From assembly GCA_017591395.1 (NCBI GenBank), contig WEDG01006660.1, positions 1 through 64,000 of the forward strand: a DNA stretch of 64,000 nt. Reading direction: 5' to 3'. Under the pieces are notes generated by a model, which did not search any database, was not told the DNA's origin, and saw only the letters and a program-made list of their open reading frames with translations. Source of the stretch: Schistocephalus solidus. Its lineage: Eukaryota; Platyhelminthes; Cestoda; Diphyllobothriidea; Diphyllobothriidae. Numbering within the stretch: the stretch's first letter is position 1; each line of letters opens with the position of its first letter. Below are positions 48,863 to 60,000 of this stretch, one piece after another. The position numbers and the translations under genes were made by a program.

Positions 48863-49550
48863 CACCATTATTCCAAGATCAAGAGTGCAAGATGGGAGAA
48901 ACTGGAAGGAAGGACTTATTCGGTACAGCACCTTGACCGACTGTTTCAGTCAGCAGTACCCAGTGGCGAGACCAAGGCGCGCGCTGACCGGTAAATCGTG
49001 ACTGAGTGAAGAGAGTGCTTAGGCGGTCGTCTACTTTCAAAGTTTCACGGTCGAGTTCAACGGTATCGCTCGCTAGTACATCGGCTTTGCAACTCAAGAG
49101 ATTTGGGTGGTCTTGATGGTCAGAAAGTGTTCATCGGGGATTTAGTCAGTCGACGATATCAATGCGTCTGAGAACGGGCTCAGCGAAGAGGAAGGGCCTT
49201 GGAAACATGGGATATTGAACCCACGGACCTTGTTTCATTTTGAGGTCTTGACTAAAAACCCAGATATTCAATATTCGTTCACATTCTGTCGCTACCTGAC
49301 AGAGGGTTTCGGCTCGTCGGTGGGTAGTCCGGCGTTCCTCACGTGCTTGCTCGCACACATGTTGCACCCCAAGGCTATGGAGAGTGCGCAGTTATATCGC
49401 CGAAACTGGTGAATTTTGACTCAACTTTCCAACTGAGCCTATAATAGTTTCATTCCGAAGGATTCACCCCAGGTTATCGTCAATTTCTGAGGATATTAGA
49501 AACCTGAACTATACTACAGTTGACATTTCGGCCGAATTTACTAAATACAA
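48863..49550. other. No gene recognised
   Basis: Short ORFs on both strands without domains. This is flanking DNA after LINE copy 2. Confidence 0.4.
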
Positions 49551-49554
49551 CAAT

Positions 49555-49690
49555 CGAACTAATTGTGAAAACCTCGTCGGTCTCTGTGGAATTCCAACAC
49601 ACGATCACGACAGGTCGTGAGTGGAGCCAGTGCTCTCACTACCTGAGCTAAGAGGACCCGGCTGAGATCCTTGAGTTCGACTACAACCAA
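49555..49690 (-). repeat. Solitary diverged copy of the tRNA-like unit
   Basis: Collinear with the 304-bp array units: TTGTGAAAACCTCG (T-run plus 3' flank), a B-box-like GGAATTCCAACACACG, AGCCAGTGCTCTCACTACCTGAGC (D-arm on the minus strand), then GGCTGAGATCCTTGAGTTCG where the array has GGGAGCCGTGAGTTTAATCA. The anticodon and variable part differs from the array. It shows the unit also exists outside the array. Confidence 0.55.
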
Positions 49691-49849
49691 GAGCTCCGGT
49701 TAAAGTAGAGAGCAAAAAGCTGAAATTGGGCAGGTTATTTCGTTGGTCGCCAAGGCTGTCAAATATTATGTAAAGGGATACTTTCAGGCAATCCTTTCCG
49801 CGCATCTAACTCGTGTCAATTTGTTCACGAAACTGTAAGCCGTACTCTG

Positions 49850-49971
49850 CCAGCTTCGGCCTGGCACCTCACCTTAACTAAAATATGGTAGTTATGAGAA
49901 GAAGAGACCATTTTGGAGATCTGCGATGCCGAAAATCTCTCCGGTAACCCCTTGGTCTCTCTTGTCAGCCA
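49850..49971 (+). mobile_element. SINE fragment (tRNA-derived family)
   Basis: GGTAACCCCTTGGTCTCTCT followed by TGTCAGCC (49943-49970) resembles the SINE tail in plus orientation. The head is not recognisable. Confidence 0.35.
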
Positions 49972-49974
49972 AAA

Positions 49975-51050
49975 ACATAGGGAAACGAAGTATTCTAAGC
50001 TTCAAAGGTCGATTTTGTAAGGTCAAGGTAAGTTCTATCAGTAGGAATCAGACGGTATGTCATTGCGACCGCACGTACTCGCGAAAACCATACATTATTC
50101 ACATAGTCTAGTCGCCAGAACGAAAATTCCCGCCGAAAGCTACCTTTAGGTTGTGCTCAGTTGGAAGCAGGTGAACGAAGATCACTGTATGTTCCGTTTG
50201 CCCGGTCAACGCGACATTGTATCCCGGGGAAGCCACATTGCAGCACAATCTGGGTTTTCGAGTCCGGTTTGGCACACACACCTTCATTCGGAACTTCTTC
50301 GAAAGTCCACTGTAGACCTTCTGGGTTATGCAGTCTTTCAGTATTGCGAAACTAAAGCATCACAGCGCACTGTGATATATCCAAGATCCGTGTGAATCTG
50401 ATTCACATCCTCCCAGGTGAAACTGAAAAACCAATTGCAACTAGATTTAACTGATTCGCCAATTCTCTTCAGCGGACATAAATATGGGGATTTCGAAGTG
50501 CGTTTCCATGGTATCGATCAATCCTAACGCAACTACCGCCAATCTCAGTTCACCTCGGTTGGGTGTTTAACTGTGGAGCGCCTTGCAAGCTGTCTAGAGT
50601 GGCTATCTTTGCCTTTGTTTCTCTCATTACTAAAATAACAAGTGCTAGAGTAGCCAACCTTGGCAAATTTTCCATTATCAGCTTCCCAGCCTTAGTACAC
50701 ATATGATACTGATCCAGCAAGTATCGATGAGGTCGTGAACTGTGCCTCTTCATGCGTGAGGAAAATATTTCTCCAGAGGCCGTAGCATAGATTGGGTATA
50801 TTCCGTGATTTCTTGGAAGGATATAGAATGGGTGGGCCCCTAGCCGCCGTTGGTTATTTGTTCATAGCCGTCTCCCTATTGTTTTGGCTTAAGAACCGTA
50901 ACCGCAGATTGGTAACGTGCGGACTTATATAACGGCGGCTCACCGTTGATATGTCACAGTGCCGCTGCATTTGGCGACATCTTATAAGACAGTCGGAATT
51001 CCAAACATCAGCCCCCGGTGCCCTGATAGCACTGCCGCTGAATGAAATGA
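49975..51050. other. No gene recognised
   Basis: Only short overlapping ORFs (81 codons or fewer), without domains. Confidence 0.4.
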
Positions 51051-51203
51051 CCGCCAAAGACGAGGGAGACTGCAATGGTCATTCCTGGCTTATCAGCCAA
51101 TATCAGCCAGTCGTGCCCAACCGCAGGTTTGAAACACTTAAGATTCGGACCCAGGATCTTTGGTGATTGTTCCAGGTGCCCCACCAATTGAGCTACGGGC
51201 CTG
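51051..51203 (-). mobile_element. tRNA-derived SINE copy, best preserved
   Basis: Read on the minus strand from 51203 the element starts AGGCCCGTAGCTCAATTGGT (A box within a tRNA-like D-arm). About 45 nt later it has CTGGGTCCGAATCTTAAG (B box). The body follows, then GGCTGATAAGCCAGGAATGA and TGCAGTCTCCCTCGTCTTTG, ending near 51051. Length is about 153 bp. The head resembles a tRNA with the usual GCTC...GGGC D-stem; the source tRNA is not certain. Confidence 0.65.
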
Positions 51204-52290
51204 ACGTCCTGTCAATCGCGATGGGTCACCTGTCGGGGTGCGGGACGTGCTCGTCCCGTTTTGCTTGGGGCTCAATCCACAGCTTCAAAGCACAATGGGA
51301 CGAGGATATCCCGCGACTAGATCGGTCAGCGGGCTTTAGCTGCTGGTCCACAAGTGCTCGCTTGCCTACTTATGAATCAACTTACCTTCGCCGAAGGGCT
51401 TTCCTCTGTCCGTTACCTGTGGACACGTCAGCTAGCCAGCATCAAGGCAAACGGATAACCTGCCAGAGTGCCTCGACTCAATTTAGAGGTTGTGATGACC
51501 TGAACTCACGCCGTTGGTCATCGAAAAAATTCAAAAGGGCAGCTGCTCGTGTCAAAATTCAGTTTCCTGTCAGCCATTCTAGGTTTTCTTCCTCTTGTCG
51601 GTAACGTTACTTGATAATTTTTTGCTCGTCGTCATGCTATCTGCAATAGGATCTGAAAACATAATCGTCTACACCACGTCCTGCAATCAGTACAAACTGG
51701 TGAAGGCCGATTTTCCATTATTCCTATAAACCGATGTACTACTTCAGCGCGGGAAAAAAATCGTCAGATCCCTTACCGATAAAAAAATGCGCTCAAATGC
51801 AGCCCAAATAACAGGCCGCAACCAATGAACGCCATATTCGACCTGCACATTCTGCCTCTAGCGCACGGGCTCTGGTGTGACACCACATCCTGGAAAGGCA
51901 TTCCGTCACTTTTGAAGTTGCGAAGAGAAGGATAGCCAGCAGAGGAAAGTGACCAATAGAAAGTAAAAACCATGTTATTTTAATTAATTACCGTTCCGTA
52001 CCATGAGCATGAAATAAAAGAACGCAAGTCTTATCCACGACGCATTTTCCTTGATGTACACGGACGGGCATATATGTACAAAACCAACAGAACAATAAAG
52101 GATGCGGTTTGGACTGAAAGGCAACTATAGACCCGCCATCCACTGGCACAATTGGCTGCCACCCACTAAAGCAGATGCGGACCTCGAGCGAACAGCGAGA
52201 CGCTGGCACGGGCAGCCTCTCTGCTCCACTTCCTTGCTCACCAATAAAATGGGGTATGGAGGGAGGTAAAAAAAGGCGAAAAGGCAGACT
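51204..52290. other. No gene recognised; GC-rich patch
   Basis: A 145-codon plus-strand ORF at 51167-51604 starts inside the SINE and has no recognisable domain. The patch at 51200-51600 is GC-richer than its surroundings and may be an unidentified mobile element. The part near 52300 would be the 3' flank or 3' UTR of PP5. Confidence 0.35.
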
Positions 52291-52300
52291 GGATGTTTTT

Positions 52301-52484
52301 AGTAGTAGTGGTGGTGGTGGTGGTGGTGGTGGTGGTGGTGGTGGTGGTGGTGGTGGTGGTGGTGGTGGTGGTGGTGGTGGTGGTGGTGGTGGTGGTGGTG
52401 GTGGTGGTGGTGGTGGTGGTGGCAGTGGTGGTGCGGTGGTGGTGTTGGTGGTGGTGGTGGTAGTGGTGTTGGTGGTGGTGGTAG
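52301..52484. repeat. (GGT)n microsatellite
   Basis: Pure GGT units run from about 52309 to 52422, preceded by AGTAGTAG and followed by imperfect GGT/GTT units to about 52484. It lies about 100 bp beyond the PP5 stop codon, so on the PP5 strand it would be an (ACC)n tract in the 3' UTR or just past it. The poly-Gly ORF is an artefact. Confidence 0.95.
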
Positions 52485-52584
52485 TCTTTCGGCGTCAGTG
52501 GGTTTGGTGGAACCGGGGCTCTAACAAGGGGGTGACCACACTAGCAAGTTCTGCCGCGAGTACGTCACTCCGAGCGGAGTTAAA

Positions 52585-52809
52585 CTACACCAGTAAGGAG
52601 AGCAGTGAGTTTGCATAGGCCATGGGCCTAACTTGCGGATGAGGTACCTCCTTGAAGCTTGTGAACTCTGGTTTCATTTCGCCCGGTTTCTTGGATCCAC
52701 GGAACACTATGAAAGCGCCACGGTTGTGCATCGTGTCACAGTAGTTCGGTGCAGAGAAGACTGTTATGCAGCGACCGTTGTGGGCTACTTCATAGCCTTC
52801 GTTCTTTAC
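52585..52809 (-). CDS. PPP5C: PP5 last exon: C-terminus and stop
   Basis: 74 codons from [14 protein letters not shown] through VFSAPNYCD (the substrate-lining loop conserved in this superfamily) to SLLSLLV, and a TAG stop (52587-52585). Acceptor GAAG at 52811-52810. No clear AATAAA was found on the minus strand in the next 250 bp. Confidence 0.97.
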   Translation of the reverse strand, partial: VKNEGYEVAHNGRCITVFSAPNYCDTMHNRGAFIVFRGSKKPGEMKPEFTSFKEVPHPQVRPMAYANSLLSLLV

Positions 52810-53919
52810 CTTCAAGGTGGGGAGGGATAGCAGGAATAATTTTTCGTTGTTAGGCAAAAATGACTTTTGACACTCGTGTACGATAAACGAATGGTCTAAG
52901 TGCAGACAACCACAGTAAAAGGACGGCAGACCATGTAATGCAGTTTAAAACAGCATCGTCTAAAGAGACCAAACTTGAGATGTAATTTCGGTTTATTGTA
53001 CAGGATAATCAACATATTTTAAGTACTATATGAGGAAGGGCGGGGGTAGGCGGAAAAGAGCTCTAAAAGAATCGATAATTTAAAGAGTACCCTTGACCAG
53101 TCATACATAATAAGGGGAATGGCAGAACTAAAAATAAATTAGAACGGGCAAGTTAGAAAATTTCAGCAGGTGTGAGCTAAAACAGCAAACTGGGATTACT
53201 ATGTGACTCTTACTTCGTGGCTTCGAATAATCATATCCAGACCGTTGCGTTTGCAGAAGTCCTCCGTGATATCTGGACCAAACTGGCATCCGACACCTCG
53301 CTTAGATGGAGCCCTTCCATTGCCATCCATGGGGTCGGACCACAGCAATTCACACATGAGCCCGCTGTCTGGCGGTTGACGATTACGATCGATCGTCTTA
53401 AGATCTTGCAGCTTTACGTCCTCCTGGCTGAATAGACCTCCGTGCATGACCTGATAATGCGCAATATCAAAAGAATAAACGGCTGCATAGGTTTACAGTT
53501 GTCCATTCGCTCTGAAATGATTGTTTGGACCATATATAATAACTTGAGGCCACTTGATTTTCCACTTGCAATTTTTACGAACAAAACATTGTCTGGTGCA
53601 GCCTACCACGCAATCGTTGCTGATATCTCCCATACCTAATCCATTTTAAGTAGGAGCAGAAAGAGGGTTTTAGATTCAACAGTCCCGCTTTATGTTTCTT
53701 TGCGGTCGAGCTACGGCCGTGCTGACTTATTCGTTTGTACTCCTATCTTTTACTGCTCTCCAATGATGTTCTGTTTTGTAAAAAAGGTGAAAGGAGTGTC
53801 CGTGTGCCCAAACGCACAAGCAGATCGGTCGCACTCTTTCAACTCCAGTGAATGACTGTGTGAGTATTTTGGCGATTGGTAACGAAGTGCGGCACAATCC
53901 TTAACGTGGGGGTGAAAGG

Positions 53920-54010
<91 letters not shown>

Positions 54011-57000
54011 ATCTCAGGCCTGAACACGGTACTGAGTCCCAAAATTAGGTAGAAGCAGGTTTAGGGTTGTTCGGCGGAAAAGGCAGTCGTAAAAGACAGG
54101 CATTTAACCACTGACAGTGACCGCGTCCTTTAGCTTTGAGATCGACATTGTCTGTCTGTTTGAAGTGCGGCTGCTAGTCTGGTTAAGGATATCGAATGGT
54201 CTACCGCTTCTACCACAGCAGTATGCTAACTGCACTAGACATGACGTGGCATTTGAGATTAATTAGCAGAGCACTCTGCCGACCCGAGAAGGAACCAGAT
54301 CATCAAAAACTGCAGTATAAAACGCCCCAGGCAACGTGAGAGAACCCACCTTGGACCGACGCCATCGCTAGGAGCTCGGCTTCGCCTAGCTGTCTTCAAT
54401 GACTTAACTGCCACCGTCTGGTACTAGTGCACACAATTTAAGGGGGACACAAGGTTGCATAAAATAATAAATCATTTAGCGCAGAACTGACCTACATAAA
54501 AACCCCGTTTTGTGGCTCTTACTGTATTAGCGGAAAAAAAGAATTTCTAACTTAAGCTAAAACATAGCACACAAGGGAGGTGTGAAAAAAATTTCAACCT
54601 ACCAATATTCTCGAGTTTATCAGGTGACAAAGTGGAAGCCAATTGAAGACTTCGGTAAAGCTGTCTGCCATATCAGCGTTGTACTTGGACTTCACTTCGC
54701 CCTCGAAACCATACATTTGATTCATGTTCACGGACTCATGGTTGCCTGAAAATAAATCGCAGGTTTATGGACAAAAATAACCTTTCGAAAGCCTTTTGGC
54801 GAAACAACTGGACAACTTCCTACGCGCGCACACACGCACAAAAAAGATTTTCGAGAAAAAACCTACAAACAACGTCAATGAACGGGCATGCTAGCGCTTT
54901 AGGGCTGAAGATTTTTAAATGTACTTCCAAACAGAAATTGTATCTTATGTGAGGCTTCAATACTGACTACGGACGGAACATCGATTCAGTTATTATAGGG
55001 ATAGCATAATGGTGCAAAAAGACCCACCGCCAAGTGGTCATTTAAACTTTCGACTATATGTTAAGGAAATATTTATGCGGCTTACTTTCTACTAATATGT
55101 ACATCAGAACCGGAAAGAGCATAGCATTGTTCGTTTAAGAAATATTTTATTTATAGCAGAATGGAGCCTGGAACCAAAGAAACCTGAAACGATTCCAAAA
55201 TAAACAGAAAGGGGTTCCTTCGTCCGCGGCAGAAAAATTGTTACTAGCAATCAAGGAAGTGAATGAATCAGTATGAACTTTTTTTAGCCCCGACTTTGTT
55301 TGGGAGAAAGGTGAAGGGCGTGGGCATTCATAGTTAGCTTATCACAGACAAGCATTTTTAAAGGGAAAGCTTTGCAGAGAAATGCGTTCATCTGATCAAG
55401 AGCGGAGACACCGCAGGACCTCGTTGCGGACGTTTGCTTGTTTCAGCCTACAAATATCACAAAATTAGGCATCGGTCGAAAAGTGCATGTTCGTGAGCCC
55501 ACTAAGAAGGTGAAAGTTTTTAAACATCCCTTCATCTCTCAGGTATTATAATGATAAACTAAAGAAACCATCTTTTCGGGTAGTCAACATAAAAAAAACC
55601 AAGCACCGCAGCAGTGTAACTGGCATTTCGAGGACGCCTTGAAACCAAGGACACTCCATAACACCCATAGAGCACGCAACAGTTTCGCGGAATAAAATTT
55701 TACAAAAGAAGTTTGCAAGCTTATGAGGGTCTTTACTTATTATATTCCGGTTTACAAGGCAATGACCAGTCTCTTGACATGTGACCTTATGAATGCCTTT
55801 TTCTCCCCCGTTCCCATCAAGAGGACCTAGGAAAAACCACCTTCAAACGATGGAAAAATGAGAGACATTTTTCAGAAAAATTCTGCTAATTATCAAGCAA
55901 TTGACCAACTGGCACACTGAATATTATATTAACTCGTAGTAGATATAAGCCCAAGGATTATTCAAAACGGTTTTTAAAAGCCGATGTGCTTAAGTTGCTT
56001 TATTCATTCTGTCGTTCATACCTCTAAAAATAAAGGTTACTCGTTTAACATGAAGTTTTGCGCTTTCTACATTTCCCCTTTTTTTAATAAAATCGACATT
56101 TCCCATTTATATCTCAATATTAATTTCAATTCTTCTGTGTTTTCACTCAAACGAGGGTTATTCCTTATAAAGTAAGTGTACTAGTAGATGCATGTGGGAC
56201 GGTTTTCGATGTATCACACATTTGCCGTGAACTTACACATATTTCAAGAGTGATGTAATCCGTTATAATTGTTGAAAATCATTTGATTTTCTTACCCTAC
56301 CCCCTATATAGGGATGTCCCACGCTCAAAAAGGATTGGAAGAGATCCAGGTCACATAACACTTAGAAAACGGGTGTCAGATTATACTCAATGCTAAGAAT
56401 TTGTTTAAAACTGAAATATTATCTTCCGCCAAGTACTTACTATCGGGAAAACGCAATCCTCTTATTTCGGGATGCGTAACTGAATGATGCATAAGCTTTC
56501 AATGTATTAAGCAAAAAATCCACAAATCCTAAGCTGTGACTGTTTGTCCGAGTCTTGTGCTTAAGCGGCTGAGTAGATCTTCAACCACAAACCAACGTCC
56601 TACAGTGCAAATTAACGTGCGATAATGGCTCAAGCTAGACAACATTACAAGCTTATCGGTTCGAGCTCAAGGCGCACAGCAGTTTCCGAAAAGGTTTCGT
56701 GAGTATAGGCGTCCATCGGCAAAGGTCTTTTGAGATGCCACTCACATGGTCACATACTTTCGTGCGCACACACAAATCTCAGCGTCGAAGAAGTACAGAC
56801 CAGTGGGTTGTGAAGAGCAGAAAATTGTTCCTCCAGACACGAGTTGGTCGAGTCTTTGTGGTTGCATGAAGCAACTGCGATGGGCTCAGCTCACCACGTG
56901 GAACGACTAAAAGTTCTCAAATTACGAATCGAAAGCGGCAACCACGTGGCGATTGGCACATGCTAGGAAACATTTCCCCTTTCTATTCTCAATTGTTGAA

Positions 57001-60000
57001 CCGACAACGCGAGGTCAGATAGATCTACTGGCACGAGCATTTGCGATGCAGAACAAAATAACTTGCAGCCCACTAATTTGTATAGTTGCCGGGATACTTA
57101 ACAACTTCTTTTTTTCAGATAACCAAGAATTATATATTTTTAGCAACAACATAATCAGATAACAGACGAAATTACTTCGACACTTCCAGGGTCCGCGTGA
57201 CGTGAATGGAATTGAGGACAGGAGGATAAATGCAGCATCAGATAGGTTATGGGCAACATCTGAACCATTTGAGTTTTTTAAAGCGTCTAGAATGGAACGC
57301 AAAGTGGACACGATTCTCGACCACATTTACAGGCTGCCAATCGAACATTCCCCCAGGGGTAGTCAAGTATGTGCCCTGACAGTACGAAATAGATGGACAA
57401 AGCGCATACGAACTCTTGCGCGCGCATAAGCATGTCAGAGCCCGACGGACAGTCGGTGATGGATCAGTCGGGAAAGTTATAATATTGGGTAACCAACTAT
57501 TTTGTATGATTTCACAAGCTTATTGTGGAATGGAAAGCAAGAAAACACTAGGTTTTATTGTGACTGAGGATTATTAACTGTTTTAGGGCCTACCCGCATA
57601 AGTCAACATAATGGAAACTGCCCAAGAGCGATATCAATTAACACGTAGCACAAAGACGTCATGAGGAGAACGAAAAACGATAGAGGTAGTGATTCCGTCA
57701 AGATTTTTGGGCAAATAATGAGGGGTGGTGGGACGACTTCCCAACGCCAAAACGGTTTCGTTTGTTCAAAAAATTTTACGGTCATTTTCTGCAACCTCTA
57801 AACAAGGATAAACGGGCAGTAATCGACAGAGGGCTCACAAGCTCAGGGTCAGAGTATGACTGACCGAAGACAACAAACAAGTTAAAGTGGTTGTTTAGCC
57901 ATTTCCCCTCACCCCTACCCGGCTTATGTGAGCAAACCTCCTTCAGCCACTGATCGTTCACAGCTGGGCAGAGGCATGACCTAAGGGTTCAAGGAGGCGA
58001 ATGTGCTGCATTTTCAAAAAGTACTGGTTGAACACACACTGAGCCTTCGATTTTCATCATAAGCTGTGCAGATGGCAGGAGGGCAAACAAGGTTCCTGCC
58101 TGTAAACTGGAGGATTGACGGAAACTGAAACAAAATAACCCTGTACAAGTGAAAACGAGTGGTTAGATTACAAAATAACAACTATGGCATCAAAAGCACT
58201 GAATAAAATCGACCGACTGTTTACCTCGTGACATGAAGAAGTGGTTTGGATAGAGCAGCTTGAATCCGATTAAGGTGAAAATGCATTCCACGGAGAAGGA
58301 ACCACGGTCTACAAAATCACCGTTAAACAACTAGCGGAAAAGTGGGCAGGTTGTTAGAGTAAAGGAGTCGATGATGCATACGTAGGGATTCTCCGTTGAT
58401 GGTAAACCATTCAGCTCAAAAATATTGACGAGATCGTAGAACTGGCCATGCACGTCGCCGCAAACGGTAAACTTTGCCCCCTTGAAAGAAAGTAGATAGT
58501 CTAGACATCGACACTTACGTCTGGAACATCGATTTCGACCAGGCTTGGCAGCTTCCGGAGGATATCATAGAATTGCTTGACCATCTGAAAGTGAGATAAG
58601 AATCCTGGGACTGAAGGCATGGCGAAAAAATATATATAACAGTAAATGACGACAAGCGTCGTCGTGCCAAGAATACCACTCAACCAACCCCCACCAATTA
58701 ATTCCTTTCAGTTGTATGATCTGGGCGGGAAAGCGAGAAACCGTAATTGGCATACTGAAATATATTTTCAGATCGAGTATAACTTTCGGTGTTGGTGCAT
58801 ATGGGAAGCGGCCTTGTAGTACGCGGTACTCTGCTAGAGACTGCTTCGGATACCCACAACCATCTTGCTCACGAATAATCCAAAATGGCTTTACGTGACC
58901 TCCCAATGTTTCTCGAGGACTGTATGATGTCAATTATTGCACGCGATGTCAAAACCGAAATAGCATGGGAGGTAAAAAAAACAACTCGAAAGACGCAATG
59001 TCCTTGAATGTGAGGATGAGAAAGGTTGCTGGCAGACCTTTCGGTCACTAAAAATCAGCTTTATAGAAGGCGATCACTTGTGGCTGGAAGTGTCGTTTTT
59101 AGATGTCGTGGCAAAGGATCCTGTCAAATTACAGTAGACCGCCTACCTTATTAAATGCTAACCGAAACGCTGAAGTGTTTTCAATTCCTAAAAAATACTG
59201 AAGCCTAATTAGAATGTTTATTATTTAACAGCTTACTCCCGGGATGGTTCATTAACATCAGGATGCCGGCTATTGAACCAGCCTATTGCTGAGCACCTGC
59301 AAAAACAATACTGTAAAAAACGCCTACATAAGTAGCATGATTTTGCTCAGTAATTTTTGAAGCCGTTATAAATTCAAAAATATTTTATAGAAAACATGAA
59401 AATATCCTTTCTTGCACTCATTTGATAGCAAATTACGTCTTCTTCGAATTTTATACTTGAAGAAAGTGTATCTTCGGTTTTAAAACTTTTCCGATTTCCG
59501 AATAATTCTGAACATCACGCGTCGCTACACATGTATTTAGGGGGTTTTCAAACTACGTGCTGTATACATTCGGTCGAAGAAAAATCGCCCCTCATTCTAC
59601 GCTATGAGAAGACATCGCACAGTGATCATTACTTTTTACTGGATGTGGAACATGTATGCGTTATAAGCAGCATTGGTAAAGGGATAGATATGATGCTTTA
59701 TGAATGGACATCTCACGGTCCTAGAGAACCTTATAAGTAGAAAACTTTTTCTTAAAAATAAATGATACACTTTCTTCAAGTATAAATTTTGAAGAAGCAG
59801 TTTGTTTTTCGGCTCTGAGCTAGGGTCATGTGTAGTTGATGTGAATTGGAAACGTCATCGAAAATCATGAGAAAATGCATACTAATTAAATTGCCGTTTT
59901 TACAGTTTTATTTTCGCAGGCAGCTGGAAGGAAGCTTGTTCAAAAGCCGGCAGCCTGAAGTGACTGAAATATCTGCATGATAGCACATATGAAAAATACA

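Larger units (their letters stand above)
52810..58224 (-). other. PP5 introns between the last four exons
   Basis: Introns at 52810-53213 (404 bp), 53451-54602 (1152 bp, holds the GT/GA microsatellite) and 54746-58224 (3479 bp). No second gene was recognised inside; the small plus-strand ORF at 57202-57429 has no recognisable domain. A GGTTCGAGCTC B-box-like string near 56658 may be an old SINE. Confidence 0.8.

Noticed and set aside
51167..51604. 145-codon plus-strand ORF
   Set aside because: It starts inside a SINE, has no recognisable domain and lies in a GC-rich patch, where long chance ORFs are common.
52175..52618. 147-codon poly-Gly ORF
   Set aside because: It is a translation of the (GGT)n microsatellite and runs antisense into the PP5 last exon.
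53839..54042. Ser-Leu repeat ORF on the minus strand
   Set aside because: It is a translation of the (GA)n microsatellite in a PP5 intron.
57202..57429. 75-codon plus-strand ORF in a PP5 intron
   Set aside because: No recognised domain, and the overlapping minus-strand ORF is equally long.
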